Positions 27,959-37,628 of a stretch of DNA of 64,000 nucleotides are shown piece by piece. Position numbers and translations under genes: made by a program. Where the stretch lies: contig NZ_JYJK01000084.1 of the NCBI RefSeq assembly GCF_003263785.1, forward strand, positions 62,001 to 126,000, written 5' to 3'. Positions within the stretch are counted from its first letter, which is position 1; the number at the start of each line of letters is the position of its first letter. The notes under the pieces were generated by a model. It searched no databases, was not told the DNA's origin, and saw only the letters and a list, made by a program, of their open reading frames with translations. Origin of the DNA: Vibrio variabilis (lineage in GTDB: Bacteria; Pseudomonadota; Gammaproteobacteria; Enterobacterales; Vibrionaceae).

Positions 27959-28795
27959 TCAAAGGGTAGCGGCTTTCTTTAGCTGCATTTTCTGTTTTAG
28001 ATCGCGTGCAAATTCTCGCAGCTGCCTCGCGTTATCTGCATACTGCTCATCGCCGCACGTTCTGCCATTATTAGTTATATCAGGGCTTGAATAAATCGAC
28101 AGCAGTTCTGGCTCATAGCTCATAATGGTGCCCGCACCGCCGCATTGATACCCTCTCGCATAAGGTTTGAGCCTATCTTTATTTATTTCGGAAGTGTGCT
28201 GCTCTAACCTTTCATCAAGTACTTTGAACCATGAGCGATCGTCATGCCAAGCCCAAGAAAGATGGCCCAGTTCATGCTCTAACGTGTACTCATCAGCATG
28301 CTCAGACAACATAAAGAACTGGCTATTTTCATCCGGGTTAGTCGTTCCAATAGTGTCATACTCAAAATAGCCATCCTCATCGGCGAGGATCACGCCATAA
28401 AACTGATTAGGAAGCCGTTCAATGTTGTGTACCTTTTCTTCACCAACACGCTTCGCCAGTTGACGTCTAATTTGGTCGATATCAAACAATGAGGCCGAGT
28501 TAAAATCGACGGTTTCGACAGCGGCCAATGTTCGCTTCATGGGAATGCACGAGTTTTGCATTATCACATTGCTTTTACGTACTGACTTATCTAACTCCGT
28601 GTTGACCTCTTCAAGGCCATATTTATCCACCACCGTTTTGGAAACGAAGAAGAAAATGGGGGTTTCGATTACCTCTTCCATTGTGCAGTTTGGGATCTTC
28701 ATTCCTGGCACATCGACTTTATAGAATAACGGGATCAAAGTAAGCGATAAGCAGCCAACAATCATGACGCTTTGAATTGAAATCAGTTTTTTCAT
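27959..28795 (-). CDS. Metzincin-like zinc metalloprotease, single-anchor or secreted
   Basis: 278 aa from the ATG at 28795. An uncleaved anchor or signal segment spans about 5-25 (IQSVMIVGCLSLTLIPLFY). The zinc motif is HELGHLSWAWHDD (about 196-208), that is HExxHxxxxxHD with Trp where metzincins usually have Gly. About 45 residues later TIMSYEPE looks like a metzincin Met-turn. Four to five Cys (CTMEE, NSCIP, GYQCGG, RTCGDE) could form disulfides outside the cytoplasm. The N-terminal 170 residues may be a propeptide or substrate-binding region and match nothing I know. The target is unknown. Single gene facing away from the flavocytochrome gene. Confidence 0.78.
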   Translation of the reverse strand: MKKLISIQSVMIVGCLSLTLIPLFYKVDVPGMKIPNCTMEEVIETPIFFFVSKTVVDKYGLEEVNTELDKSVRKSNVIMQNSCIPMKRTLAAVETVDFNSASLFDIDQIRRQLAKRVGEEKVHNIERLPNQFYGVILADEDGYFEYDTIGTTNPDENSQFFMLSEHADEYTLEHELGHLSWAWHDDRSWFKVLDERLEQHTSEINKDRLKPYARGYQCGGAGTIMSYEPELLSIYSSPDITNNGRTCGDEQYADNARQLREFARDLKQKMQLKKAATL

Positions 28796-28958
28796 TATTA
28801 TGCACATCCATTGATATCACTCTATCCTACCCGACTGAATACGATATGGCGTATAAGCTTCGTGAAAACCCAAACTAGCTCATGAATTTACATTGATTTA
28901 CTGACGCTGACGTAAAGTTACATTGCTAGGGGTAGAGTTAAAGCTCAATAGGAGCGTT

Positions 28959-30283
28959 ATGATGAAAAAACTCTATTTAATGGTGCTCACCCTCGTACTG
29001 GCTGTCACCTTGATATGGCTTCAAGCCGAACCCTCATTGTTTACTTATGAGACCTTTATGCCATGGCGCAGCGCTCTACTGCAACTGACCGGCATTCTAT
29101 CCGTATTGCTATTAACGATTACCATGCTCCTCGCGATGAGGTTACCATTGTTTGAGCGGCTCACTCGCGGCCTGGATAAGTCTTATCGTTTGCATAAATG
29201 GACGGCCATTTATGGCGTCGTCATTGGTGCCATTCACTGGTTGCTTGCCATCATCCCAAAACAGCTGGTGAGTGCAGGCTTTATGGAACGCCCACAACGT
29301 GGTGCTGGCATGCCGATCGATCCAAACTCGCTTTACGCAATCATTCAGCCACTTAGAAGCGGTGCAGAAAGCCTAGGAGAGTGGACGCTTTATCTGTTTA
29401 TCGGTCTGACAGTGTTAGCATTATTTGTTCCCATTAAATACAAACTATTTAAGTGGACACACAAGCTAATGGCCATCGCTTTTGTTGCGATTGGCTACCA
29501 CTCTTTGGTGCTGCTCAAACACGCTTACTGGGACAACTTAATCACACCCGTCACGGTAGTCCTTGTTGTCGCTGGTATTATCGCGGCCGTTTGGAGTCTG
29601 GTAGGCAAGATAGGTCATCGCCGCAAGCACACAGGCGTAGTGACTAGCGTTGAGTACAACAAAGAAAACCAGACTACCAAAGTTGTAGCCGCGCTCCCAC
29701 ATTGGCGCGGGCACAAAGCGGGACAGTTTGCGTTTGTTAAACTCGGCGATGAAGAACCTCATCCGTTCACTATTGCCTCATACGACAACCAAAGCCATCA
29801 AGTAAGCTTTCTCATCAAAGCGCTCGGAGATTTTACCGCGGAGATCCATAACCGCGTGACAGTAGGTCAAGCCGTTGAAGTAGAGGGTCCGTATGGCCAA
29901 TTCGATTTCGAGGACAACAAGAAACAAGTGTGGATTGCCGGAGGTATTGGTTGCGCAGCGTTTAAGGCCAGACTCGAGCAGTTAGCAAACCAACCTAGGG
30001 GTCAAAAAGTGGTGTTTTATTACTGTACTCAAGCACCGTCACCATTACTGATACAGGAAATGAAGCTTGCGGCACAGGGCGCTAATATCGAGTTTCACCT
30101 TATCGATAATAGCTTAAGCCGTTCTTATCGATCGAGCAGATCTTGCAGCAGCACCCAGATTTGTCAGAGCACAGTATTTGGTTTTGTGGCCCTGTCGGGT
30201 TTAAGAATGCGCTACTGAGTCAGATGAAAGCGCTCAACATGCAAACAACTGCTTTCCATGCCGAGCTATTTAACTTCCGATAA
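28959..30283 (+). pseudogene. Ferric reductase-like membrane flavocytochrome, one frameshift
   Basis: ATG at 28959 (or 28962) after GGAGCG. The N-terminal half has about six membrane spans with a ferric-reductase domain whose His residues could hold heme (SYRLHKWTAIYGVVIGAIHWLL, YKLFKWTHKLMAIAFVAIGYHSL). FAD-binding (HPFTIASYDNQSHQVSFLIKALGDFT) and NAD-binding (VWIAGGIGCAAFKARLEQL) domains follow. The frame is lost at about 30120. The neighbouring frame carries LQQHPDLSEHSIWFCGPVGFKNALL and ends in HAELFNFR at 30283, so one base is missing. It is related to siderophore or ferric reductases of the FRE/NOX type. Monocistronic. Confidence 0.86.
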
Positions 30284-30426
30284 TCGACTAAGTAGCAGAC
30301 AATCTAGAGCAGAGTAGTTACGTGATACGCTGTTGTTGTCGAAGTAGAGGCGGGGGCTGACTCGCTTACCGCCTCTCTCACATTTCAAAATCTCTGTTGT
30401 GATGAGTTATCGATATTGCTAAGGTA

Positions 30427-31179
30427 GTGAGAGATAACAAAAACAATGGGTTCCACGTGAACGCAGTACAATTTAACGACGTCAATAAGTGGTTCGGAGA
30501 CTTTCAAGCTCTGAACTCTATCCAGCTAGAAGTCAAACAAGGCGAAATCGTCGTGATTTGCGGTCCTTCTGGCTCTGGCAAATCTACGCTGATCCGTTGT
30601 ATCAACGGGTTAGAAGCCTACAACTCTGGCGATATCCAAGTACTTGGTCATGATGTGAACTCAAAGAGTATCAAACCCGGTCAAGTCGGCATGGTGTTCC
30701 AGCACTTCAACCTTTTCCCACACCTTACTGTGCTTGAAAACCTGACACTTTCTCCAATACGCACGCTTAAACTTTCCAAACAGCAAGCGGAATCTCGCGC
30801 TATGGAGATGCTTGAGCGAGTGAAAATCGCCGAACAAGCCGGCAAGTACCCCTCTCAACTTTCTGGCGGTCAGCAGCAGCGCGTTGCCATTGCCCGCTCT
30901 CTGTGCATGAAACCCGATATTCTACTTTTCGACGAGCCAACGTCAGCGCTCGATCCTGAGATGATCAGCGAAGTGCTCAACGTGATGGTTGAGCTGGCTG
31001 AAGAAGGCATGACCATGCTATGCGTCACCCACGAAATGGGCTTTGCCAAGCGAGTAGCGCACAATGTTATTTTCATGGATGAAGGGCAAATTTTAGAATC
31101 GGCGCCACCGAGTCAAATCTTCGACGCCCCTCAACATCCACGTACTAAGGCATTTTTGGACAAGATCTTAAATCACTGA
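30427..31179 (+). CDS. Polar amino-acid ABC transporter ATPase
   Basis: 250 aa from a GTG at 30427; a GTG at 30457 would fit the family better but lacks a ribosome site. Walker [11 protein letters not shown]-loop [12 protein letters not shown], signature [15 protein letters not shown], Walker [13 protein letters not shown] and switch His CVTHEMGF are intact. It is of the GlnQ/HisP class. Its stop overlaps the first permease start (ATGA), giving a four-gene operon ATPase-permease-binding protein-permease. Confidence 0.94.
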   Translation: MRDNKNNGFHVNAVQFNDVNKWFGDFQALNSIQLEVKQGEIVVICGPSGSGKSTLIRCINGLEAYNSGDIQVLGHDVNSKSIKPGQVGMVFQHFNLFPHLTVLENLTLSPIRTLKLSKQQAESRAMEMLERVKIAEQAGKYPSQLSGGQQQRVAIARSLCMKPDILLFDEPTSALDPEMISEVLNVMVELAEEGMTMLCVTHEMGFAKRVAHNVIFMDEGQILESAPPSQIFDAPQHPRTKAFLDKILNH

Positions 31180-31972
31180 TGATATTCAAGATTATTAAGC
31201 CCGTACTCTCCGCCATCCTACAAATCGCTCTAGTAGCGATAGCACTAGCTTGGCTGCTCAACAGTGGTGCCGAGGCCATGGGCTATCGCTGGCAATGGGA
31301 GCGCGTGCCTGACTATCTCGCATTCTATGAAGATGGTGAATGGTGGCCAGCAGAGCTTTTAGAGGGACTAATTGTCACCATCAAACTGAGCGCTTTAGCG
31401 TTGCTGTTTACCTTACTATTCGGCCTCATTACCGCGCTGTTAAAAACCTCCAATTCGGTTGTAGGCCGCGCTATCGCCCATTCCTATGTGGAAGGCATAC
31501 GAAATACGCCACTATTGGTACAAATCTATCTTCTGTATTTTGTCTTTGGCCCCATCATCGGCTCGATCGATTCTCCACAGCGGTATTTGCCTTAGCACTA
31601 TTCCAGGGTGCCTACACAGCAGAAATCCTCCGAGCGGGTCTAAATAGTGTTCCCAAAGGTCAGTTCGAAGCCTGCCGCTCTATAGGTCTATCTCGTTTTT
31701 ATACCTACTATGACGTGATACTGCCGCAAGTGGTGCGACGCACACTGCCGCCGCTGACCAACGAAGTCGTCTCGCTAATTAAGAACTCATCCATCGTCAG
31801 TGTGATGGCAATTTTCGACCTCACCACTGAAGGAAGGAACATCGTGGCTGAAACCGCGATGCCATTTGAAATTTGGTTTACTGTTGCCGCGATTTACCTC
31901 GTGTTAACGCTCACCTTGTCTGGTTTCTCTGCCTGGCTTGAATATCGTTTAAGTCAAGAGAAGCGGTCATAA
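31179..31972 (+). pseudogene. Amino-acid ABC transporter permease 1, one frameshift
   Basis: About 264 aa. N-terminal membrane span, then WWPAELLEGLIVTIKLSALALLFTLLFGL and, after the break, the EAA loop region AEILRAGLNSVPKGQFEACRSIGLSRF typical of HisM/GlnP permeases. The frame is lost at about 31563, where FGPIIGLDRFSTAVFALALFQGAYT should read; one missing C explains it. Inner-membrane half-channel pairing with permease 2. Confidence 0.9.
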
Positions 31973-32013
31973 CTCTCTATGCTAACCATGATTTACTAAC
32001 AAGGAGTCACCCC

Positions 32014-32838
32014 ATGAAAAGGACACTCAAACATCTAGTAAAAGCAGCCAGTACCGTCGCAATTGGCCTTGCGGTCTCTTTTGGCGCCGCAGCCAGCGAG
32101 ACACCTAATCTCGATAAGATAAACGAACGCGGCACATTGCGTGTCGGAATGTCAACGTTTGTACCTTGGGCCATGCGTGACAAACAGGGCGAACTTATTG
32201 GCTTCGAAATCGATGTAGCAAAACGACTCGCTGAAGACGCAGGTTGGAAAGTTGAGTTTGTACCTACCGCGTGGGATGGCATCATCCCTGCTCTGCTTTC
32301 TCAAAAATTCGACGTTATCATCGGCGGTATGTCTGTTACGCCAGAGCGCTCAAAGAGCGTGTTGTTTACCACACCTTACTCACACTCAGGTGTTCAAGTC
32401 GCGGCAAGCAAAGCATTGGCTGGTGATTTTTCTAAGATTGAAGACTTTGACTCACGCCGCGTAAAAATCGCGGCTCGCCGCGGCGCATTCACCGTACAAG
32501 TGGCTCGTGAAACCTTCCCTAAAGCGAAAGTTCTGCAGTTTGACGACGACGCCCAAGCGTTCCAAGAAGTACTGAACGGTAACGCCCACGCCGTTATCGC
32601 CTCAAGTCCAAAACCTGAACATGAAGCGGTTAAACATGCTGACGCGTTATTTATTCCGTTTAGCGAGCGTCTCTCTAAAGGAAACGAAGCTTTCGCTGTA
32701 CGTCTAGGTGAAGAAGATAAAAAAGCCTTCTTCGACAAGTGGATCCAAGCAAGAACCGATGATGGTTGGCTAAAAGAGCGCTATGAATACTGGTTCTCTA
32801 CCCTAGATTGGCAAGACCAAATCGCTGGCGGACAATAA
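32014..32838 (+). CDS. Amino-acid ABC transporter periplasmic binding protein
   Basis: 274 aa. Sec signal peptide (KHLVKAASTVAIGLAVSFGAAAS), then a class-F/SBP_bac_3 domain: INERGTLRVGMSTFVPWAMRDKQGELIGFEIDVAKRLAEDAG, WDGIIPALLSQKFDVIIGGMSVTPERSKSVLFTTPY. It binds a polar amino acid in the periplasm; the ligand is not predictable. It sits between the two permease genes, an unusual order for this class. An AAGGAG ribosome site precedes it. Confidence 0.94.
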   Translation: MKRTLKHLVKAASTVAIGLAVSFGAAASETPNLDKINERGTLRVGMSTFVPWAMRDKQGELIGFEIDVAKRLAEDAGWKVEFVPTAWDGIIPALLSQKFDVIIGGMSVTPERSKSVLFTTPYSHSGVQVAASKALAGDFSKIEDFDSRRVKIAARRGAFTVQVARETFPKAKVLQFDDDAQAFQEVLNGNAHAVIASSPKPEHEAVKHADALFIPFSERLSKGNEAFAVRLGEEDKKAFFDKWIQARTDDGWLKERYEYWFSTLDWQDQIAGGQ

Positions 32839-32843
32839 TTACA

Positions 32844-33756
32844 ATGAGCAACACCAACTCAATCAAATTGAACTCCAAGGATAAACACCCATCACCAGCA
32901 AGGCGATGGAGTCCTACCTTACTGGATGGCGTATTGCTGCTCGCTGTGGTGGGACTCGTTGCCTGGCTGGCGTACCGTTCATCCATTGGAATCAACTATC
33001 ACTGGCGCTGGAGTCAGGCGTTTGAGTTGGTGTTCAACCCGACCGCAAACGGAGGGTTACCTTATTTTGTCCAAGGCATCATTGCCACACTGAGACTCAG
33101 TGTGTGGGGTTTGGTGCTTGCCGTAACGTTAGGCACCTTACTCGGCCTAGCGAAACACTCAGCGATGGCAGTATTTAGCATCCCCGCTAACCTATTTATC
33201 CAGTTGGTTCGCAATATTCCGCCGCTGGTGTTCATCTTTATTTTTTACTTTTTCATTTCGAATCAGTTGATCCCATTACTCGGGCTCAGTGATGTGCTTC
33301 GTGGCTATAGCGGTGAGGTCTCGGGTTGGCAGGCGTTTTTTGTTTGGTCCTAGCTCGCTATGGGAGAACCTACTTTCTGGCGTTATCTGCATCGGTCTTC
33401 TGTCGTCGGCTTATGTGGCGGAAATCATTCGCGCCGGCCTGGCTTCTATCCCAAAAGGACAATGGGAGGCGGGTCAGTCGTTAGGCTTGTCGACCTGGCA
33501 CCAATACAAAGATGTCATTGCGCCACAAGTGCTAACAGCTGTGGCTCCAGCACTGGCAGGGCAAGCGATTTCTCTTGTTAAAGATACCTCTATCGTCTCG
33601 TTAATCTCCATACAAGAAATGACCTTTGTCGGCACTGAGATGGCTAACTCTTCCGGGCTTATTTTTGAAATCTGGCTCATTGTTGGCTTATGCTATTTCT
33701 TACTTTGCCTTGCGCTATCCCTACTGTTTCGACGCTTTGAAAGCCAGCAGAGATAG
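32844..33756 (+). pseudogene. Amino-acid ABC transporter permease 2, one frameshift
   Basis: About 304 aa from the ATG at 32844, 6 bp after the binding-protein gene. First span LLDGVLLLAVVGLVAWLAY, then GIIATLRLSVWGLVLAVTLGTLLGLAK and LVRNIPPLVFIFIFYF. After the break comes the EAA loop AEIIRAGLASIPKGQWEAGQSLGLSTWHQYKD. The break is at about 33340, where six T are read and five restore WQAFLFGPSSLWENLLSG. This is the only break best explained by an extra base. Confidence 0.9.
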
Positions 33757-33773
33757 GCTCAACAAGTCAATAC

Positions 33774-34689
33774 CTAGACTGGCATGTAGTGGTCAACAAG
33801 CAGTAGAACGAACAGCACCATCAAATGAATGATAGAGAACTTAAAGGTCTCCATCGCGGTTTTCTCCGTGGCCGCGACTTTAAGCTTCCATGCATAGTAG
33901 ATAAACCCAGCACTCAAGAAGGTTGAGCCTGCCAAATAGACCAACCCCGTCATCCCAACCAGAGCTGGCATCAAGCACACTAGCGCCAACAAAATTGTAT
34001 ACAGCAAGATAGAAGTTTTGGTGTATTCCACCCCATGTGTTACCGGCAGCATTGGAATGTCAGCTTGGCGTAGTCATCTTTTCGATGTATCGCTAGTGCC
34101 AAAAATGTGGCGGCGTCCAGATGAAGATGATCATCACCAACAGCCACGCATTGGCATGCAGCTCTCCCGTCACTGCCGTCCAGCCCAATAGCGGCGGCAT
34201 GGCACCCGCTATACCCGCGATAACGATATTTTGCGGCGTTGCTCGCTTCAAATACAAGGTATACACCACCGCATAACCAAGCAAACTTGCAAATGTTAGC
34301 CAAGCCGTTAACCAATTCACGCCAAGTGCCAACACTGCAAAGCCTGCTATGCCTATGCCACTGGCAAACGTCATGACCTTGCCTGCACTTAGGTCACCAG
34401 ATGGTAAGGGGCGTTTATGGGTACGCGCCATTATGGCGTCGATACGGCGATCAATCAGGTGGTTAAACGCGGCTGCAGAACCCGCCATCAATGCAATACC
34501 GGCTAAACCCAAGATACTGGCTTGCACCGGTAACGCACCAGGCACTGCAAGACACATCCCGACTAGGGCGGTTAAAATCATCAAGGCGACTACTTTGGGT
34601 TTTGTTAACGTCAGATAAACGCGCCAGTTGATTACGGGTTTGGAGGCCGAGTTTACCTCACGGTTGCTGATTATCGTCGTTTTACTCAT
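33774..34689 (-). pseudogene. ctaB: Protoheme IX farnesyltransferase (heme O synthase), two frameshifts
   Basis: UbiA-type prenyltransferase, about 304 aa in total. [25 protein letters not shown], the Asp-rich catalytic region [24 protein letters not shown] and the second motif [23 protein letters not shown] are present but spread over three frames. Break 1 (about 34097) loses a G in [13 protein letters not shown]. Break 2 (about 34062) loses a G before ADIPML. It farnesylates heme b to heme O for the oxidase. The start overlaps the 3' end of ctaA by 4 bp. Last gene of the cytochrome oxidase operon. Confidence 0.92.
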
Positions 34690-35849
34690 AGAGAACTCTC
34701 CTTGTCTCCAGACACCTTGAGGGCAGCAACTTGGCTGTTGGCTTCAACAATGGTCAATGTCGGTTTTTCGATTCGCACGTAGCGCGCGCTATGCAATACG
34801 TAGTTGGTGTGAATAAGCGATAGCAGTAAAAAGGCCGCGCCAAGGTTGTGTAACACAGCCACAGGCAGCGGAAGGTGGAACACAACGTTGCTAAGTCCCA
34901 ACAGCAGTTGGACTGTCAAAAGCGCGGCTAACGTCACCCCCACTTTTTCTATCGCTGGATGTGGATAGCGCCATAAGCGGAATGCCAACAGACCGACCAC
35001 AAGCGCAACGACAATCGCACCGATTCGATGAGTCACGTGAATCGTCATCCTTGCCGGATACTCAAGTACGCCAAACTCATAATCATCAAAGCCAAAATGA
35101 ACCGGTGTAAAGGCGGTTTTGAAATCCAAGTACTGTGTCCAATTCCCTTCACAAATTGGCAGCGCGGTACACACCACCGCAGCATAATTCGACGACGTCC
35201 ATCCACCCAACATGATCTGCAACACCGTGACAAACAGAGCAACCAACGCGAATACTTTCAGACGTGAACTGACCAGCGTCGGCAATGTTTGCCTTGCTGG
35301 CTTATCGACAACTTTGGGCTCAAATGCCTTATCAGCGTTGGAGGCTTCATCGGCACTGTTGGCACGGCGAACTTCAACCCTAGGCCTTAGCTTTAGGTAG
35401 GTAAAAAACAGCAAAGAGAACATGGTAAAGCCACCGAGCAGGTGCCCCATCACTACGATCGGCATGAGTTTGAGCGTCACCGTCCACATACCCAGTGCCG
35501 CTTGAAACACAATCACTAGTGACAGAGAGATTGGCAGCGCGATGCCTAGTTCCCTGCGCTTCTTTGATAAACCAATAGCGGTTATCGCAAACACCATTAA
35601 CCCTAAGCCGCCCGCTAAATATCGATGGATCATCTCTAACCACGCTTTATAAGGCTCAACGGCTCTTTCTGGATACAGCGTATTCGCGACTTCCACTGCG
35701 ACCTTTGAGCTGGGAACGGTCAATTGTCCATAGCAGCCAGGCCAGTCCGGACAACCTAATCCCGCATCGGCCAATCGTGTATACGCGCCCATGGCAATCA
35801 CGATGACCGTAAACACCAATGAAGCTCTGACTAAGTTGATCAATCCCAT
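34686..35849 (-). CDS. ctaA: Heme A synthase (COX15/CtaA)
   Basis: 387 aa, about eight membrane spans. [24 protein letters not shown] and the heme-ligand His regions ([27 protein letters not shown]) are the family signature. It oxidises heme O to heme A. A roughly 45-residue charged loop between the two four-helix halves (about 150-195, [21 protein letters not shown]) is longer than in most homologues. It sits between ctaB and the Sco-like gene. Confidence 0.95.
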   Translation of the reverse strand: MGLINLVRASLVFTVIVIAMGAYTRLADAGLGCPDWPGCYGQLTVPSSKVAVEVANTLYPERAVEPYKAWLEMIHRYLAGGLGLMVFAITAIGLSKKRRELGIALPISLSLVIVFQAALGMWTVTLKLMPIVVMGHLLGGFTMFSLLFFTYLKLRPRVEVRRANSADEASNADKAFEPKVVDKPARQTLPTLVSSRLKVFALVALFVTVLQIMLGGWTSSNYAAVVCTALPICEGNWTQYLDFKTAFTPVHFGFDDYEFGVLEYPARMTIHVTHRIGAIVVALVVGLLAFRLWRYPHPAIEKVGVTLAALLTVQLLLGLSNVVFHLPLPVAVLHNLGAAFLLLSLIHTNYVLHSARYVRIEKPTLTIVEANSQVAALKVSGDKESSL

Positions 35850-35917
35850 AGCGACTCCTTGCTGTGACTATCGACTTACTACATATCAATTACTAAGAAT
35901 GTGTGCTTTTCATGCGT

Positions 35918-36514
35918 CTAACCAACTCGTGATAACTTCAGTAACTTTCTCAAATCAGAGAGCAGCCCTTTACTGTGTGCGACTTGCTTATCTTCTGAGG
36001 TAGGTGTGAAATACATCACTAGTTGACCAAGGGTGTCGGCAATCAAATAGCCTTGTTCTGGAACCACGTCCGTAAAGGCCGCATTGACCGTCACCACGCT
36101 GAGAGATTCTGGTAACTCTGGCAATACCTGTTCTGGCAACACATACACCACAGGTGTCACACGTTCCTTATATTTGCCTAATGCCAAATAAGTTTGCCCC
36201 ATGATGTACAGGCGGTTGATACACGCATCATTGCAATCCGCGGGTAACATAAATCCAAGTTGCCAGCTCTTCGTTTGCAGTGGGTTAACCAAATCAAGAG
36301 ACTCAAACGTCACTCTTGGCTCAACGAGCGTGCCATGATTCGTGACCCCAGATTCATACCAATGGTTACTCAAAATGGCTTTGGCGATGATAAAGGGCAA
36401 TGCAAAAAACACGATGAGCGCCAATAGTGTTAGGCGGCCGCGTCTCACTGAAGACGCAGTCGGTGTAGCGTCTGATGATACTGTTCTCGTTGTCTCTACT
36501 TTACTGCTCATCAT
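35918..36514 (-). CDS. Membrane-anchored Sco/thioredoxin-like protein of the oxidase operon
   Basis: 198 aa. One N-terminal membrane segment (LTLLALIVFFALPFIIAKAIL), then a periplasmic domain. MLPADCNDACINRLYIMGQTYLALGK has a C-x3-C pair in the position and context of Sco copper chaperones (CxxxC followed by a helix), and DTLGQLVMYFT resembles the later beta-strand of that fold. The conserved distal His of Sco is not obvious. Vibrio and Pseudomonas oxidase operons often carry such a protein between SURF1 and CtaA. It may deliver or reduce the CuA site, but the assignment rests on weak similarity. Confidence 0.68.
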   Translation of the reverse strand: MMSSKVETTRTVSSDATPTASSVRRGRLTLLALIVFFALPFIIAKAILSNHWYESGVTNHGTLVEPRVTFESLDLVNPLQTKSWQLGFMLPADCNDACINRLYIMGQTYLALGKYKERVTPVVYVLPEQVLPELPESLSVVTVNAAFTDVVPEQGYLIADTLGQLVMYFTPTSEDKQVAHSKGLLSDLRKLLKLSRVG

Positions 36515-37360
36515 CTAACCTCGTTTGTTCGTCGGTCGTGCTATGTGTTTTTCATGCTTTGAAGCCAACTTTCTCTTCGGCTGCACACTTTTCTTTGGTT
36601 GAAAACAGCTGCGCCAAAATGCGACTAAGACAACGACTGCAAACACCGCTGCCATAGTGAACCACTGAAACGAATAGCCAAAATGTTTGGCTGAGTTCAT
36701 TGATACCGGTTTCCAAGGATGAGGATAGGCCGTCAACGTATCCGTTGGCTGAACCACCCAAGCCGACAGCTCAGCACCAACAAGTTCACTAATCTTCGCT
36801 GTATTAAGGTGCTGAATTCGATATTGCTGAGTTGAATCTGAGTCAAAACGCTCGGTGTGAAGCTCTGATCCCAAAGGACTGTCCATTTTTTTATATAAGC
36901 GCCCACTGAACGCCACCGGCTCCAATAAAGTGGAAACACTAGGAAGAGTTTGACGATCTAAACCACCCGCCACAAAACCGAGTTCCACTAGGTAACGCTG
37001 ATTTGCCTTCTCAGTGTCGCGCATCAAATGCAACACCAAGTAACCGACTTTGCCATCAAAGGTTTGGTTATCGAGAAAGAACAAAACAGGCTCGGGAGTT
37101 AAGTGAGCGCTCACTGGCAGTGCAATCCAACGTTGATAGTTATGATCACCGTGGTGAGCCAACGGCAAGTCGAGAGAGGATAAAGCGACCGGAGGCTGCT
37201 CACTTCGTAAAGCAAGCGACTGTTCTAAAGCCACTTTTTCATTGCCACGCTGCTTTTGCCACAGTCCCAATTTGACCAATGATGAAAACACAACCACAGT
37301 TAATACCAACCCCACCCAAAACTTCGCGGTTTGGTAAAAGCGAACATGAGGAGTATCCAT
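36515..37360 (-). CDS. SURF1 family cytochrome oxidase assembly protein
   Basis: 281 aa from the ATG at 37360 (an in-frame ATG at 37414 lies inside the opposite-strand gene and is less likely). Two membrane spans flank a periplasmic domain (FWVGLVLTVVVFSSLVKLGLWQ at the N-terminus, FGYSFQWFTMAAVFAVVVLVAFW near the C-terminus), the SURF1 layout. GLWQKQRGNEK and YLVELGFVAGG are family motifs. It assists heme A insertion into subunit I. Its start codon shares the CATG palindrome with a divergent gene. Confidence 0.9.
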   Translation of the reverse strand: MDTPHVRFYQTAKFWVGLVLTVVVFSSLVKLGLWQKQRGNEKVALEQSLALRSEQPPVALSSLDLPLAHHGDHNYQRWIALPVSAHLTPEPVLFFLDNQTFDGKVGYLVLHLMRDTEKANQRYLVELGFVAGGLDRQTLPSVSTLLEPVAFSGRLYKKMDSPLGSELHTERFDSDSTQQYRIQHLNTAKISELVGAELSAWVVQPTDTLTAYPHPWKPVSMNSAKHFGYSFQWFTMAAVFAVVVLVAFWRSCFQPKKSVQPKRKLASKHEKHIARPTNKRG

Positions 37361-37583
37361 GTCACCCACACTGTTGTTTAAGATTGCTTTAGTACTGCTG
37401 TTACTCTTCATCATCTTTAACTTAGCGCTTGCCCTAATTCGAATGGTGCGCGACGACCCTTCTTCCGAAAAACCAATGAGTTATTATCTTGGCCGCCGTG
37501 TTCTGTTTTCCGCGATTGTCATTATTGTTCTCATCATCGCGCTTCAAAGTGGTTTCTTAACGCCTAACCCCCGACCTTATTAG
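37359..37583 (+). CDS. DUF2909-like twin-transmembrane protein
   Basis: 74 aa with GAGGAG 8 bp upstream of ATG 37359. Two membrane segments (LLFKIALVLLLLFIIFNLALALIRMV and RVLFSAIVIIVLIIALQSGFL) around a basic loop. Small DUF2909 proteins are often found in oxidase gene clusters, but their role is unknown. It is encoded on the strand opposite to the cox operon and starts on the same CATG as SURF1, so the promoters and first codons of both genes overlap. Confidence 0.75.
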   Translation: MSPTLLFKIALVLLLLFIIFNLALALIRMVRDDPSSEKPMSYYLGRRVLFSAIVIIVLIIALQSGFLTPNPRPY

Positions 37584-37596
37584 TGAGTCATTACTA

Positions 37597-37620
37597 CCCC
37601 AGCGCTTTATGCCGCTGGGG
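37597..37620. terminator. Hairpin between DUF2909 gene and coxC
   Basis: CCCCAGCG (37597-37604) and CGCTGGGG (37613-37620), 8-nt loop, 14 bp past the DUF2909 stop; no U run. Confidence 0.5.
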
Positions 37621-37628
37621 CTCAGCCT

